Shown here: positions 1 to 7,973 of the stretch, piece after piece
Position numbering within the stretch: position 1 is the stretch's first letter
Layout of the letters: each line of letters begins with the position of its first letter
Assembly: GCA_903820085.1 (NCBI GenBank)
Contig: CAIJGA010000029.1
Location: forward strand, 1 to 52,539
DNA from: an uncultured Chlorobiaceae bacterium
GTDB lineage: Bacteria > Bacteroidota > Chlorobiia > Chlorobiales > Chlorobiaceae
Direction: 5' to 3'
DNA length: 52,539 nt
Notes under the pieces: generated by a model
The model's database searches: none
Seen by the model: only the letters and a program-made list of their open reading frames with translations
What the model was told of the DNA's origin: nothing
Translations under genes and position numbers: made by a program

Positions 1-205
1 ACAGTGCAACTTTTTCCATTGCTGAACGCTGCACTGTTGATGTTGATGGGATTTCAGATGAATTTTCTTCTGATGGAACGGACTCTTCCCACGGTATGCC
101 ATTTGCAGCAAGCAGAGCTTTCAACCTGACATTTTCTTCCTTCAGTTGCCTTAATGCTTCAGGCAATTGCCCGGAAACATGGTTATACCTGCTCTCCTCA
201 TCCAT
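1..205 (-). CDS. N-terminal piece of a TOTE conflict-system-like helicase/primase (runs off the window)
   Basis: Reading the minus strand from the ATG at 205 gives an open frame that leaves the window. It begins MDEESRYNHVSGQLPEALRQ, then has a short coiled-coil-like stretch rich in Leu/Glu/Lys (LKEENVRLKALL, residues about 22-33), then AANGIPWEE, a polar Ser/Glu linker, and ends EKVAL. An N-terminal LKEENxRLxxLL coil followed by a linker and an EKVALFRSLFRGR-type motif is what I recall from TOTE conflict-system proteins (archaeo-eukaryotic primase plus SF2 helicase plus nuclease). Only about 68 residues are visible and no catalytic part is included, so the family call is recognition of the N-terminal pattern, not of an enzyme. 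An AAAAGG ribosome site lies just upstream of the ATG. The gene is divergent from the RhuM remnant. Confidence 0.5.
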   Translation of the reverse strand, partial: MDEESRYNHVSGQLPEALRQLKEENVRLKALLAANGIPWEESVPSEENSSEIPSTSTVQRSAMEKVAL

Positions 206-275
206 ACCTTTTCATTTTCTAATCTATCAGGAACGGAAACGATAAAAGGTAAGCAAATACCTTTCACGACCCTTC

Positions 276-328
276 ATGAATCAATCGAATAAAGCAACAT
301 AATTCGTTACAAAATTCGATTGATTCAT
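276..328. repeat. 15-bp perfect inverted repeat between divergent genes
   Basis: ATGAATCAATCGAAT at 276-290 is repeated as its exact complement at 314-328, with a 23-bp A/T-rich spacer. It sits between the TOTE-like start (205) and the RhuM remnant (440). It has no T-tract, so it is not an obvious terminator. It could be an operator for the divergent pair or a recombination site. The rest of 206-439 shows no gene. Confidence 0.7.
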
Positions 329-439
329 TGGACGGATAGCAACACAGACTATTTTCGCCCTGCGTTCTATCGACTTACCGATAATCACGGGAATGCGTAT
401 CTTCAGTTACAAATGACAGGCCAATCCAGCCAATAATGC

Positions 440-745
440 ATGATGCAACCGGTAACATATCCAGAAAACAAGGACTCCGGCAGAGGTAACATAGTCATTT
501 ACCAAGCCGGAAATACCAGCCCGGAACTTGAAGTTCGCCTTGAAGATGAAAGTTTATGGTTAAGCCTTAAGCAGCTTTCAGACTTGTTTGGACGAGATCA
601 ATCTTTTTTATCCAGACACTTACGTAATATTTATGAAAGTTGTGAACTGGATCGTAAAACAACTGTTGCATTTTTTGCAACTGTTCAAAAAGAAGGTGGA
701 CGTCAGATTGAGCGACAATACGCATTCCGGAGCAAAAAAAAATAG
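440..745 (+). pseudogene. RhuM-family protein, truncated N-terminal remnant
   Basis: The 101-residue frame has the RhuM-family opening: IVIYQ (about residues 18-22), then EVRLEDESLWLSLKQLSDLFGRDQSFLSRHLRNIYESCELD (about 31-71), a helix-turn-helix-like region of the family, and TVAFFATVQKEGGRQIERQY. In the family a conserved YNLDxIIxVGYRV block and a long C-terminal part should follow. Instead the frame ends at a run of nine A residues (about 736-744), and neither other frame restores that block. I read it as a decayed gene. RhuM proteins are widespread in mobile elements with no settled function. No strong ribosome site precedes the ATG. Confidence 0.65.
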
Positions 746-793
746 CAGACACAACTCTTGTTGCCATGACTATCAATCTCATCATTCAATAAA

Positions 794-1273
794 ATGGGCA
801 CAACAGACGATTATAGTACAGGGCGTGTACTTGAAAACATCAGAAAGGCATTGCATGTTTTCGACAGCATGGAGGGATCACTCTCCAATAACGAGCAGGC
901 TGTCCGGATTCATAAAAAAATTCAGGAGTTTGAACCCAGGATTCTATCTGTTCCTGAAGCCTCCGTCTATATCCGAAAAGCTGCGATAATCGCACTGGGT
1001 GAGCGTGTCTGCCAAGCTCTCCATCCCGGGTCAGTATCGACAGAATCGGTTTTTCTCGATGAACTCGCCGAAGTAATGGTCCGTTCAGGACAAGCCAGAC
1101 TTGCATCCATCGAAGATGCAGAACAAACCCTGAAAAAACATTCCAGCCGTCCTCTTATCATCTCTAAGGTTTCCGGCAGATATCAGGAAATATGCGCTTC
1201 CTATCCACCGGATTGTGTGTACTGGAGAGCTGAAAAAAGAGGATTGCACTGTTTGAAACACAAAAACAGCTGA
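794..1273 (+). CDS. hypothetical protein, 159 aa
   Basis: An open frame of 159 residues, mostly helical by composition, with no motif I recognise. It starts shortly after the RhuM remnant and lacks a convincing ribosome site, so it may be the 3' part of a larger decayed gene. The C-terminal part has a Cys/Tyr-rich stretch (ICASYPPDCVYW). There is no signal peptide or membrane segment. The opposite frames in the same place are shorter and look non-coding. Confidence 0.35.
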   Translation: MGTTDDYSTGRVLENIRKALHVFDSMEGSLSNNEQAVRIHKKIQEFEPRILSVPEASVYIRKAAIIALGERVCQALHPGSVSTESVFLDELAEVMVRSGQARLASIEDAEQTLKKHSSRPLIISKVSGRYQEICASYPPDCVYWRAEKRGLHCLKHKNS

Positions 1274-1352
1274 CCACTTATAAAAATAATCTCTCCCGAC
1301 TCATCTGACCGGAATCAATGGATTTACTTTCCTGCAACTTGAAAATGAATTC

Positions 1353-1376
1353 CGTGTAACAATGGTGTAACAAAAA
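1353..1376 (+). repeat. paired GTGTAACA repeat, copy 1 (candidate integrase arm site)
   Basis: Two direct copies of GTGTAACA stand 11 bp apart, the second followed by AAAA. The same architecture, 19 of 24 bases identical, recurs at 1717-1740 on the other side of the tRNA fragment. Short direct repeats flanking a tRNA-derived attachment core are what tyrosine-integrase arm sites look like. This role is inference. Confidence 0.45.
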
Positions 1377-1574
1377 CTGCAAACCTGAACATATTTCCCG
1401 TCAAGGTAGCGCTTCTCGTAAACATGGCTGCATAAGATTTTTTCCAACAATGCATTAGGCGCGTATTTCAAAACAGCTGCTAATTTTCGCGTGGCATATA
1501 CGTCGCAAAACCGGTATAAACGGCGTTAATTTCGATAGATTTACCGTGTTTTTGCTGTATTTAGAACAAAAAAG

Positions 1575-1607
1575 AAAAGCCTGTAAGTTGTTTACTTACA
1601 GGCTTTT
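1575..1607 (-). terminator. hairpin terminator downstream of the tRNA fragment
   Basis: A 13-bp perfect stem (AAAAGCCTGTAAG / CTTACAGGCTTTT) with a 7-base loop ends in TTTT on both strands. It sits just 3' of the tRNA fragment on the minus strand, where a tRNA terminator belongs. Confidence 0.8.
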
Positions 1608-1615
1608 AATAGGAG

Positions 1616-1660
1616 TGGGCGATAGAAGATTCGAACTTCCGACCTCTACAGTGTAAATAT
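1616..1660 (-). other. 3' fragment of a tRNA (Val-like), probable attachment-site scar
   Basis: On the minus strand the sequence reads as the 3' half of a tRNA: an anticodon-loop-like TTACA (1651-1655), a T-arm GGAAG-TTCGAAT-CTTCT at 1624-1640, and the 3' acceptor strand ATCGCCC at 1617-1623 followed by A at 1616. CCA is not encoded. ATCGCCC with a TAC anticodon suggests tRNA-Val. No complementary GGGCGAT, D-arm or anticodon 5' strand exists upstream (1661-1750), so the gene is only a 3' piece. tRNA 3' ends duplicated this way are typical attL/attR cores of ICEs and phages. No integrase is visible nearby. Confidence 0.65.
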
Positions 1661-1716
1661 CATACTGAGGCTATATGCCATTGATATAAAAGGAGTTACT
1701 GGCCTATAAAAATTTT

Positions 1717-1740
1717 CGCGTAACATACGCGTAACAAAAA
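1717..1740 (+). repeat. paired GCGTAACA repeat, copy 2 (candidate integrase arm site)
   Basis: CGCGTAACA occurs at 1717-1725 and again at 1728-1736, followed by AAAA. CGCGTA-ACA-TACGCG also forms a small palindrome at 1717-1731. It matches copy 1 at 1353-1376. The rest of 1274-2020 has no gene that I can support. Confidence 0.45.
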
Positions 1741-2020
1741 TTTTATCAAAATCTATGAATAAAAATAAAAAACAATTACTTCCCTGCCCTCCTGTTTTGC
1801 CCCCTGTGGTGTGGTTCTCAATCTAATGCGATGACTGTATTCACATAATATGCCGTTGTAGGACAACAGCATCAGTCATGGCAGGATTAGTCATCAAATC
1901 CTCTTGGCATCAATTATCCATCAATTATCTTTCACAGATATAACTGATTTAATAAAAACAATTTAATCATATTGACAACACCTATTTAAACAGATCCATC
2001 AATTACCCATCAATTAAAAT

Positions 2021-3487
2021 TCAAGCCCAGAAAGGAACATACTTCATCAGCTTCCGGGCAGCGTCTTCATCGAACGGCTTTATTACACCTGCATCTACTG
2101 CCTCTCGAATGTAGCGAGACACCGCCGCCTTATTTTTTTCTTCAACTCCGAACCGCTCCCGTAACGATGCATTAGTAAGAAACTCCCTGGACACATACTT
2201 CAGGCAAGCATGCAGATAACAGGCCCGGACACGCTCTGCCTTGTCCATGGCAATAAGAGGTTTATGCGCAAACAAAACTACCCGAGTAAAACCCTCAGGC
2301 ACCTCAAACAATGGTGCTGGCAACTGGTAGATCTCAATCTGAGCAATCACCTTGTCGATACCGCTCCCGCGCTCTTCGCAAATACGAAACCGACGCATCA
2401 TCGATGCCAATGTTTCATTCCGGGATTTTGGAGGCGTATCCACGAATCGCTGAGTATCCACCAGTGGCTCTCCAGGATTTGTAATCTCAATGCGATCATC
2501 GAATATCTCAACCATTGGACCGGCACCGGTAACAAAGAAAGCTTGATGAATAAGGGCATTGGCCACCAACTCTCGTACAGCAAGCTCGGGAAACACCGCG
2601 ACTGTTTTACGCAGAGCTTTTTCAATGACTTCATTGACAGGCAAGAGCCCGTGGATATAGGTGATAAGTCCTTCGAAACCGCTGGCGTAACCTTTGCTGA
2701 TCTCCTGTTCCCTTAACGTATCAGTCCGACCAGCTCCACGGTACTGAATGACTCGGATAGCTTTACGTTTGAGCTGCGGAAAGTCACCCAGTTTCTTGGC
2801 AAAAAGGATCGCACCCAGATTGGTAATATCCCATCCCCCGGCCTCACAAGCTCGGATGAGATTATCATTTTTCAGTGCCGTAAGTATTCCTTCCCGATTG
2901 GCAGGCAGTGGCAGCTCCAAAAGATCGAAATAAACTGTATAATCAAGCATCCTCAACACCTCATCAGAGGAAATATGCTCAACAGCAGGCAAATCCTCGA
3001 ACAGCGTACGGTCGAGAATACGCCAAAGTTCTCTTTCCCGTTCAGGGGCATCTTTGAGTGGCTTTTTAACCTGACCGACCCGAATAAAAGCTTCATTCTG
3101 AAAACGCACTGGATGCCGGAAGGCACGGCCGATCTCTAAAAGTACCACAGAGTGACCGTCCAGGTTTAGCTCAAAAAAGCCAAAATGAATCTTTGGACTA
3201 AGCAATCGAAGCAGCCATGTCTCTATTGGCTCGTTGCCTTTTCTGGCAGATGCTGGAGAAAAACTTGTACCCGTAAAAACATGCGATCCATCCTCAACTC
3301 CCCAAACCATATAGGCAAAAGCCTTACCGTTCAGAGCTGCTGCGTTGGACAGAGCAGAAATATATTCGCCGATCAGATGTGGATCCTGATTGTTGCCCTT
3401 GAACTCAACCCACTCGGTCTCATGTGGCAGCTTGCACAACTCTCGCACCAGACCGTCTATGTATTCATTACTTCGAATACCAGTCAT
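2021..3487 (-). CDS. AlbA_2/Schlafen-type ATP-binding protein (RecG-like domain protein)
   Basis: This 488-residue protein has the AlbA_2 (Schlafen AlbA) domain at its N-terminus: ETEWVEFKGNN around residue 25 and an AAALNGKAFAYMVWGVED block around 50-67. The C-terminal half carries a GHKL-like ATPase fold: FPELAVRELVANALIHQAF (Glu/Asn of the N-box), VEIFDDRIEITNPGEP, and ICEERGSGIDKVI near residue 370. A winged-helix-like tail follows (SREFLTNASLRERFGV). Length and order fit the family often annotated as RecG-like or ATP-binding proteins, seen as regulators or defence-linked proteins on mobile elements. No enzymatic role is shown. CGAGGAGC upstream of the ATG supports the start. It stands alone, with 230 bp of gene-free DNA before the repressor gene. 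Confidence 0.8.
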   Translation of the reverse strand: MTGIRSNEYIDGLVRELCKLPHETEWVEFKGNNQDPHLIGEYISALSNAAALNGKAFAYMVWGVEDGSHVFTGTSFSPASARKGNEPIETWLLRLLSPKIHFGFFELNLDGHSVVLLEIGRAFRHPVRFQNEAFIRVGQVKKPLKDAPERERELWRILDRTLFEDLPAVEHISSDEVLRMLDYTVYFDLLELPLPANREGILTALKNDNLIRACEAGGWDITNLGAILFAKKLGDFPQLKRKAIRVIQYRGAGRTDTLREQEISKGYASGFEGLITYIHGLLPVNEVIEKALRKTVAVFPELAVRELVANALIHQAFFVTGAGPMVEIFDDRIEITNPGEPLVDTQRFVDTPPKSRNETLASMMRRFRICEERGSGIDKVIAQIEIYQLPAPLFEVPEGFTRVVLFAHKPLIAMDKAERVRACYLHACLKYVSREFLTNASLRERFGVEEKNKAAVSRYIREAVDAGVIKPFDEDAARKLMKYVPFWA

Positions 3488-3749
3488 GCCTGTAGCTCCT
3501 CGTTGCTACTGTTATAGCAAGCCGCATTGACAAAACAAAAAGCTGGATGAGTAAGCAGAACTCTACAATGGAAGAAGTACAAAGAGCGATCAGAAGGAGA
3601 AAGCTGGAGTGGCAACTCGGCCATGATCTGGAAAATAGAATCGGGCATATTCGTCATTCTGCATCAATCATATAAATTATAACTCTGCAAGCAATCTTTC
3701 CGCTTGAAGCTTTTCTCTGGCTCCGGAAGCCTCTCCGGTTTCACAAAAA

Positions 3750-4130
3750 TCAATCCACACACTTCTTGATAGTGCTGATCATCTTGTTGATCTCCAGCAC
3801 GTCGGTCGAGAGTTCCATGAGCTTTTTCTGAATATCAAGAATCTTGTCCGTGCAGAGATCGTAGATCTCTCTGTTTTGCTCTGCACAGGAACCGGGATCA
3901 CCTTCTTTTCTGCGTCCGCCAATGACGTAATCTACGTCAATTCCTACAATTTCCAGCTTTTTCCGCAGGATTTTGCCGATCATACTCCGACCATTGACAT
4001 AAGGGGTTAGATAGCTCCCATCCTTGGCCCCAATGGCTTTTGCAAGGGCTATCTGGGTCCCGAATTGCTCTCTGATGACCTCCCTGAACCGTTTAGCCTG
4101 CTCTTTATATACTACTTCACGAGCTGCCAT
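3750..4130 (-). CDS. HTH transcriptional regulator (Cro/C1-like) with helical tail
   Basis: This 126-residue protein has an N-terminal helix-turn-helix: QFGTQIALAKAIGAKDGSYLTPYVNGRSMIGKILRKKLEIVGID (about residues 23-66) is laid out like a Cro/C1 repressor. The C-terminal third (from about residue 85) is a predicted coiled coil rich in Leu/Ile/Lys, probably for oligomerisation. It is divergent from the excisionase-like gene at 4234, and the gap holds palindromic operators. That is the layout of an element-encoded maintenance/excision switch, so autoregulation and control of the 4234 transcript are likely (inference). Confidence 0.65.
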   Translation of the reverse strand: MAAREVVYKEQAKRFREVIREQFGTQIALAKAIGAKDGSYLTPYVNGRSMIGKILRKKLEIVGIDVDYVIGGRRKEGDPGSCAEQNREIYDLCTDKILDIQKKLMELSTDVLEINKMISTIKKCVD

Positions 4131-4162
4131 AACCCCTTATTAATTTTGATGTGTAGATATAA

Positions 4163-4215
4163 TTTTACTATATACTTAGTGAAGTATATCAATTTATAGT
4201 AAAATATATCACTAA
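4163..4215. promoter_or_regulatory. palindromic operators in the divergent promoter region
   Basis: The A/T-rich gap between the divergent regulator genes has nested inverted repeats. ATATACTT (4170-4177) pairs with AAGTATAT (4182-4189), and TTTTACTATA (4163-4172) with TATAGTAAAA (4195-4204). TTAGTGA (4176-4182) is answered by TCACTAA (4209-4215). A repressor such as the 126-residue HTH protein could bind here. Confidence 0.55.
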
Positions 4216-4233
4216 ATATTAATAACTACAAAT

Positions 4234-4578
4234 ATGCGCCCGCATGTAACCTTCGACACTCTGCCTCAGGCTGTCATGAGCTTGCATGAAAAGCTCGATG
4301 ATATCGGAAATAAAATCGAAAGTTTGTCCAAACAACAGGCTTTTTCCCTAAGCGACGACACCCCCATCGGAGTGGATGAAGCAGCGAAGCTTCTCCAACT
4401 GAGCAAGGCCGCTATTTACGCAAAGGTCTACCGGAACAGAATCCCCTACTATAAAGCCGGTGGCAAACTCTACTTCTCAAAAACTGAACTGATCGGTGAA
4501 ATTCACTCCGGTCGACGACCTGCACATCATGAGCAGAAAACGGAGGAGCCAGCTCCCGTTTTCCCTCAAGTCCTTTAA
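4234..4578 (+). CDS. MerR/excisionase-like HTH_17 DNA-binding protein
   Basis: This 114-residue protein has a short coiled N-terminus and a central helix-turn-helix of the excisionase family: IGVDEAAKLLQLSKAAIYAKVYRNRIPYYKAGGKLYFSKTELIGEI (about residues 45-90). The IPYYKxGGKLYFSK pattern is the hallmark of the wing. Such proteins act as recombination directionality factors or regulators of ICE/phage genes. It begins the rightward block 4234-6231. A polar tail of about 20 residues ends it. Whether it is an excisionase or just a regulator cannot be told from sequence. Confidence 0.75.
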   Translation: MRPHVTFDTLPQAVMSLHEKLDDIGNKIESLSKQQAFSLSDDTPIGVDEAAKLLQLSKAAIYAKVYRNRIPYYKAGGKLYFSKTELIGEIHSGRRPAHHEQKTEEPAPVFPQVL

Positions 4579-4700
4579 AGGTAATTCTTTTTCAACTTAT
4601 GAACCAGATTCTGGATACGAGGAAATATGAGGCCAAACTATCCACCATATTGCCTGAGGAAAAAACAGCTCCTTCTTCATGAACCTGCTTTTTCCTGAAC

Positions 4701-5576
4701 ATGAAGTTCGGCAACTGGATTCCGATGTCAAAAGCCTTTGTCAAAGAGCTGCCGACAGACCGGCCTTTCTCAAAGGTTGAAGCCGCCTTTTCCCTTCAGG
4801 TGGACTTTGACAAAGGCAATGCGGTTACAGTGGCCGGTTATGCAAAGCGCTGGAACTGGAGCAGAAAAAAAGTTTCGACGTTTCTTGAAGAGATCGGAGT
4901 AAGCATTGAATACCCGGAAAACACAGCAAAAAAGCAGAATCAACAGGGACAGATCAGGGTGCAGATACAGAACAGATCAAGATCAGATAGAGATCAGATC
5001 AAGTTTATCAATAATAATGAGTTACCGTTGTATAAAGACAGAACCGGAACAGAAAAAGAGCAGATCGGGAACAGATCAAGGGACACTACTAAAGATACTG
5101 TAATACCTGATACTGGATCCTTCAGGAATCCCCCTGTAATCCCCCTTAACAAAAATGAAAATGGAACAGAGAACGGGAGGACGGCTTCAACAGTAGCGCC
5201 ACCCCCGCTGGTAAATCCCGGATTCTCTCAGGAATTCATTGCGGAACACTGGAGTCGTTGGCTCAGGCTGAAAAAAGGCGGGAATTACAAAAATGCCGAA
5301 GCGGAAAGCATCGCTCTTGAAGCGCTTTTCGAGCTCTCTAAAGGAGACGAAACCATTGCTGCACAAGCCCTCAAAACGGCCATTGCCGGCCATGGGCAAA
5401 GTTTTCTCTGGTGTTTCAATCAAAAGAACCATCAACTCACATTGCCTCATGTCGCAAACCAACACCATCAAAACAGCCCTCAGGAAAGCGGCCTGCAGTT
5501 TGGTGCCGACAACCTCAGATGGCTCGAACTTCATGCACGAACAGAGCGTGAAGAAATTGGCCCGGAACTTCAATGA
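4701..5576 (+). CDS. winged-helix replication-initiation-like protein, 291 aa
   Basis: The N-terminal about 75 residues resemble the winged helix of phage/plasmid replication proteins: VTVAGYAKRWNWSRKKVSTFLEEIGVSIEYP (about residues 41-73). A long, low-complexity polar stretch rich in Gln, Asn, Arg, Asp and Ser follows (about 75-150), as is common in that group after the wing. The C-terminal part (about 175-240) is helical, with FIAEHWSRWLRLKKGGNYKNAEAE. It probably serves element replication or maintenance, but this is inference. The ATG lacks a strong ribosome site, so the start is uncertain. The next gene overlaps its 3' end. Confidence 0.55.
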   Translation: MKFGNWIPMSKAFVKELPTDRPFSKVEAAFSLQVDFDKGNAVTVAGYAKRWNWSRKKVSTFLEEIGVSIEYPENTAKKQNQQGQIRVQIQNRSRSDRDQIKFINNNELPLYKDRTGTEKEQIGNRSRDTTKDTVIPDTGSFRNPPVIPLNKNENGTENGRTASTVAPPPLVNPGFSQEFIAEHWSRWLRLKKGGNYKNAEAESIALEALFELSKGDETIAAQALKTAIAGHGQSFLWCFNQKNHQLTLPHVANQHHQNSPQESGLQFGADNLRWLELHARTEREEIGPELQ

Positions 5577-6231
5577 TGCATGGGCCCGATCAATAGAGCT
5601 GCTCACCCATGCCGATGAGATTGAAATCGAACGGGCGATCAGAACACTGCAGGTCATCAAAGGAAAAACCTATGCAAAGGCTCTGCTCAAGGAAAACGGC
5701 CGAGTCATCAACGATATCGGCTTCGATATCGGAATCGGCCTGATGTTCCGAAAACACAACATCAGCAGGGCCGAACTTAACCGCTGGTACAATGAAGCTG
5801 AAAAGACCAGGTTTGAAGGGCATATCTTCCAGCCGCTGCCTGACAAGGCTGATGCCTGGAAACTCTTTCTGTCTGTTCGGGAAAAGCTGTTTGAGATGCA
5901 CCGGGCAGCAGAAGAATTACGTGACCTGAAAAAGAAATCGCTGCTTCCTACTCATACCAGCTTAACCGTCGCCGGCGTTAAGTCCGCCATGGAACTCGGT
6001 ATGTGGAAGCTCTTTTACCCGGAGCAGAAACAAGAAGCATTTGCCCTACTTCTGTGGCAGGAACTGCCAAAAGAAGCTCGACTGGATTTTTTCCAGACCC
6101 TTTCCCCCGAAGAAAAATCCCGTATCTATCAACTCCCTGACCCTGCTGCCCGTGAAGCTGAAACCCAAATGCTGTTCGACATGGTGGTAAAAAAGCCTGC
6201 TCCCGTGAAACAGAAGCAACAACCCACATAA
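5449..6231 (+). CDS. hypothetical protein of the replication/maintenance block, about 260 aa
   Basis: The frame is open from 5293, but the first 156 bases lie inside the preceding gene, so I place the start at the ATG at 5449 (MSQTNTIKTALRK); a later Met near 5536 (MHEQ) is an alternative. The product is helical and charged, with no motif known to me. It contains AKALLKENGRVINDIGFDIGIGLMFRKHNIS and a Leu/Phe-rich C-terminal half. It overlaps the upstream replication-like gene by over 100 bp in a different frame, so the two are probably co-translated. A hairpin terminator follows at 6301. Confidence 0.5.
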   Translation: MSQTNTIKTALRKAACSLVPTTSDGSNFMHEQSVKKLARNFNDAWARSIELLTHADEIEIERAIRTLQVIKGKTYAKALLKENGRVINDIGFDIGIGLMFRKHNISRAELNRWYNEAEKTRFEGHIFQPLPDKADAWKLFLSVREKLFEMHRAAEELRDLKKKSLLPTHTSLTVAGVKSAMELGMWKLFYPEQKQEAFALLLWQELPKEARLDFFQTLSPEEKSRIYQLPDPAAREAETQMLFDMVVKKPAPVKQKQQPT

Positions 6232-6300
6232 AACCATGTGCAGAAAAACACTCCATGAAAATGCTTCTCTGCCATCTCACTCCGGAAACAGGCCACCAAA

Positions 6301-6319
6301 AGCCCCCGCAAAGGGGGCT
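6301..6319. terminator. hairpin terminator between convergent genes
   Basis: AGCCCCC (6301-6307) and GGGGGCT (6313-6319) form a strong 7-bp stem with a 5-base loop, preceded by an A-run. It lies between the convergent genes ending at 6231 (+) and 6329 (-) and gives a U-tract on the minus-strand transcript. Confidence 0.7.
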
Positions 6320-6328
6320 CTCCGGGTA

Positions 6329-6832
6329 CTACCTGAATGCTGTTTTGGCTATCGCATGCTGCATCATCTCATTGGTACTGAATGCCGCATGAACCAGATG
6401 AACACGCTGCCCGATGCCGCTCTGTCCTGCCTGTCGTGCGCAGATTTCACGGAACTCAGAGGCAAACCCCACAGCAATCACTCTCATGGCCTCAAGAATC
6501 CCTGTCGATGCTTCGACAAGAAACAGGGCTATGATGTTGGTTTCCAACTGCATCCAGATCCTGCGGGTTTCATCGTCAAACTGTGACGTGTCAAAGGAAA
6601 TGTCAATGCTGAACCCTTCCCCGAAATCAAGGACAACAAACGGAATATCCCGTTGTTCAAATAGGTATGCGGTAATCCTGCCCTTTGAAAAAAGCTCCTT
6701 TTCCTTTCGCGATATCTTGTTGAGAGACATCAGCACATTGAAAAAACCATCAGTCGGCAAAGCAACATGCTGCTCCCTGCCCGTACAGTATTTCTCGTGA
6801 GGAAAAAGCTCTCCTACCTGATAGACTTCCAT
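6329..6832 (-). CDS. hypothetical protein, 167 aa
   Basis: A 167-residue protein with no family I recognise. It has alternating beta-like and helical segments: ITAYLFEQRDIPFVVLDFGEGFSIDISFDTS near residues 52-82 and a helical C-terminal half (FREICARQAGQSG). There is no signal peptide or membrane segment. It is convergent with the replication block, the terminator at 6301-6319 separating them. Its upstream region is long and untranslated (1.1 kb). It starts with the ~185 bp repeat also found before radC, so both genes may share regulation (inference). Confidence 0.55.
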   Translation of the reverse strand: MEVYQVGELFPHEKYCTGREQHVALPTDGFFNVLMSLNKISRKEKELFSKGRITAYLFEQRDIPFVVLDFGEGFSIDISFDTSQFDDETRRIWMQLETNIIALFLVEASTGILEAMRVIAVGFASEFREICARQAGQSGIGQRVHLVHAAFSTNEMMQHAIAKTAFR

Positions 6833-6887
6833 GATGCTTCACGTTGTGCCCGGTATACTCCGGACGGGTTAACAGTAAAATACGCAT

Positions 6888-7068
6888 TCAAATCATTCCC
6901 CGGGGGGACAAAGGCTTCCCCTCGGTCAGGCAAACTTTTTGCGCAAGGGAGAGAAGAGAGCTGCACAAACGAAGAGCGGAAGCGAACGGCCCTTGCACAA
7001 AACAGGCAAACTGACCTATCCTTGGCCGGACCCATCCGGGGACAAGAATCCTGAACTCCGCAAAGCGG
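6888..7068 (-). repeat. ~185-bp imperfect direct repeat, copy 1 (upstream of the 167-aa gene)
   Basis: Nearly the same sequence recurs at 8532-8723. Shared blocks include TCAAATCATTCCCCGGGGGG, GGCAAACTTTTTGCGCAAGG, GAAGCGAACGGCCCTTGCAC, and CCGCAAAGCGG at the end. Inside, TTGCGCAAGGG and CCCTTGCACAA form a long-range stem. In both cases the repeat ends some 37-56 bp before the start codon of a minus-strand gene, as expected for a shared promoter/leader. Confidence 0.75.
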
Positions 7069-7113
7069 CTGCTATGAGCGAAGCGCCAACGCTTTTCTTA
7101 ACTGCTGGCGGGT

Positions 7114-7146
7114 TTCTTGCTTTTTCAAGTTGCAAGAATCATGACA
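7114..7146. repeat. hairpin family copy A
   Basis: TTCTTGC (7114-7120) and GCAAGAA (7132-7138) form a 7-bp perfect stem with an 11-base loop, followed on the plus strand by TCATGACAG. The same layout with different stem bases occurs at 7344, 7559 and 8872. Confidence 0.6.
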
Positions 7147-7343
7147 GCACAGATGACGGGGAGAGGCCGACAAGGTATATCGCCCCTGTAAAAAAAGACT
7201 TGGAGGCCGAACCCCGCACGTAAAAATCGCTGAGCTGGTACGCTCTTCGGTTGTTGCGCACCTGCTGAGCGATCTGTTATTTGATTTACGAACCGACACG
7301 ACCTGCAATTGCGACAATGGTGGAGTGCAGCGAAGGCGGGGCG

Positions 7344-7372
7344 CTTGCTCTTTCTCCTGCAAGTGGCATGAC
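7344..7372. repeat. hairpin family copy B
   Basis: CTTGC (7344-7348) pairs with GCAAG (7359-7363); the plus strand then reads TGGCATGACT. It is the weakest stem of the four copies but keeps the loop size and the flanking CATGAC. Confidence 0.5.
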
Positions 7373-7558
7373 TGAGTGGAATGGAACCGTTGTTGCCCGT
7401 GGGGTTGGAGACAGGAAAGCAAAAACAGCCTTTGCGCTTTTGCCGATTGAACGGAACGGAAGCGAAGCAGGAGTGGAGAGAGTGAGGCCAATGCGCAAGG
7501 GCTGCATGATCATGATACTGAGACTTGTCAACTTGCTCAAAGCGGTGGCTGCCTGGTG

Positions 7559-7593
7559 CGCCTTTTGCTTTTTGCGCTGCAAAAGGCGTGACA
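7559..7593. repeat. hairpin family copy C
   Basis: CGCCTTTTGC (7559-7568) and GCAAAAGGCG (7579-7588) make a 10-bp perfect stem with a 10-base loop, then TGACAG. It is the strongest copy. The stem differs from copies A and D by compensating changes. The surrounding 7070-7970 has no gene that I can support. Confidence 0.6.
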
Positions 7594-7973
7594 GATCAAG
7601 CAGCGACCGCGTTTGTTTTGTAACCAACAGGAACACCGGATTAAGTCTTGCAGGCATTGCAGCGCGCGCCTGCCGGGAGCGTGGAAGTGAACAGCCGGCA
7701 CGCAGCACGAAGTGTCCTGGCGAGCTGGTCGAGAACGGGCGGGCGGGCAATGCGACGAAAGGAGCGAGGACGCATGCCACCAGCCCCTCCATCATTACAA
7801 TAGTCCGACTTATCCGGGACACTGATGCGATGCCCTGTATACATGCAGATATGTTGACATGATGACATGCAATCATGTCGCCAAAACGATTCGATTCAAA
7901 AACTCGGAACAGGTGCGGTTCCACGAATACCATGCATCAGTCTCCAAAACCAAAACATGAAAAGCAGGCAAAA

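Noticed and set aside
1616-1750. Complete tRNA gene
   Set aside because: Only the 3' half folds; no 5' acceptor strand GGGCGAT or D-arm is found within 100 bases.
7281-7933. Long overlapping open frames on both strands in the 7.0-8.0 kb region
   Set aside because: They overlap the repeat/hairpin blocks, have Ser/Arg/Cys-rich compositions typical of non-coding GC-rich DNA, and lack ribosome sites. I treat the region as untranslated.
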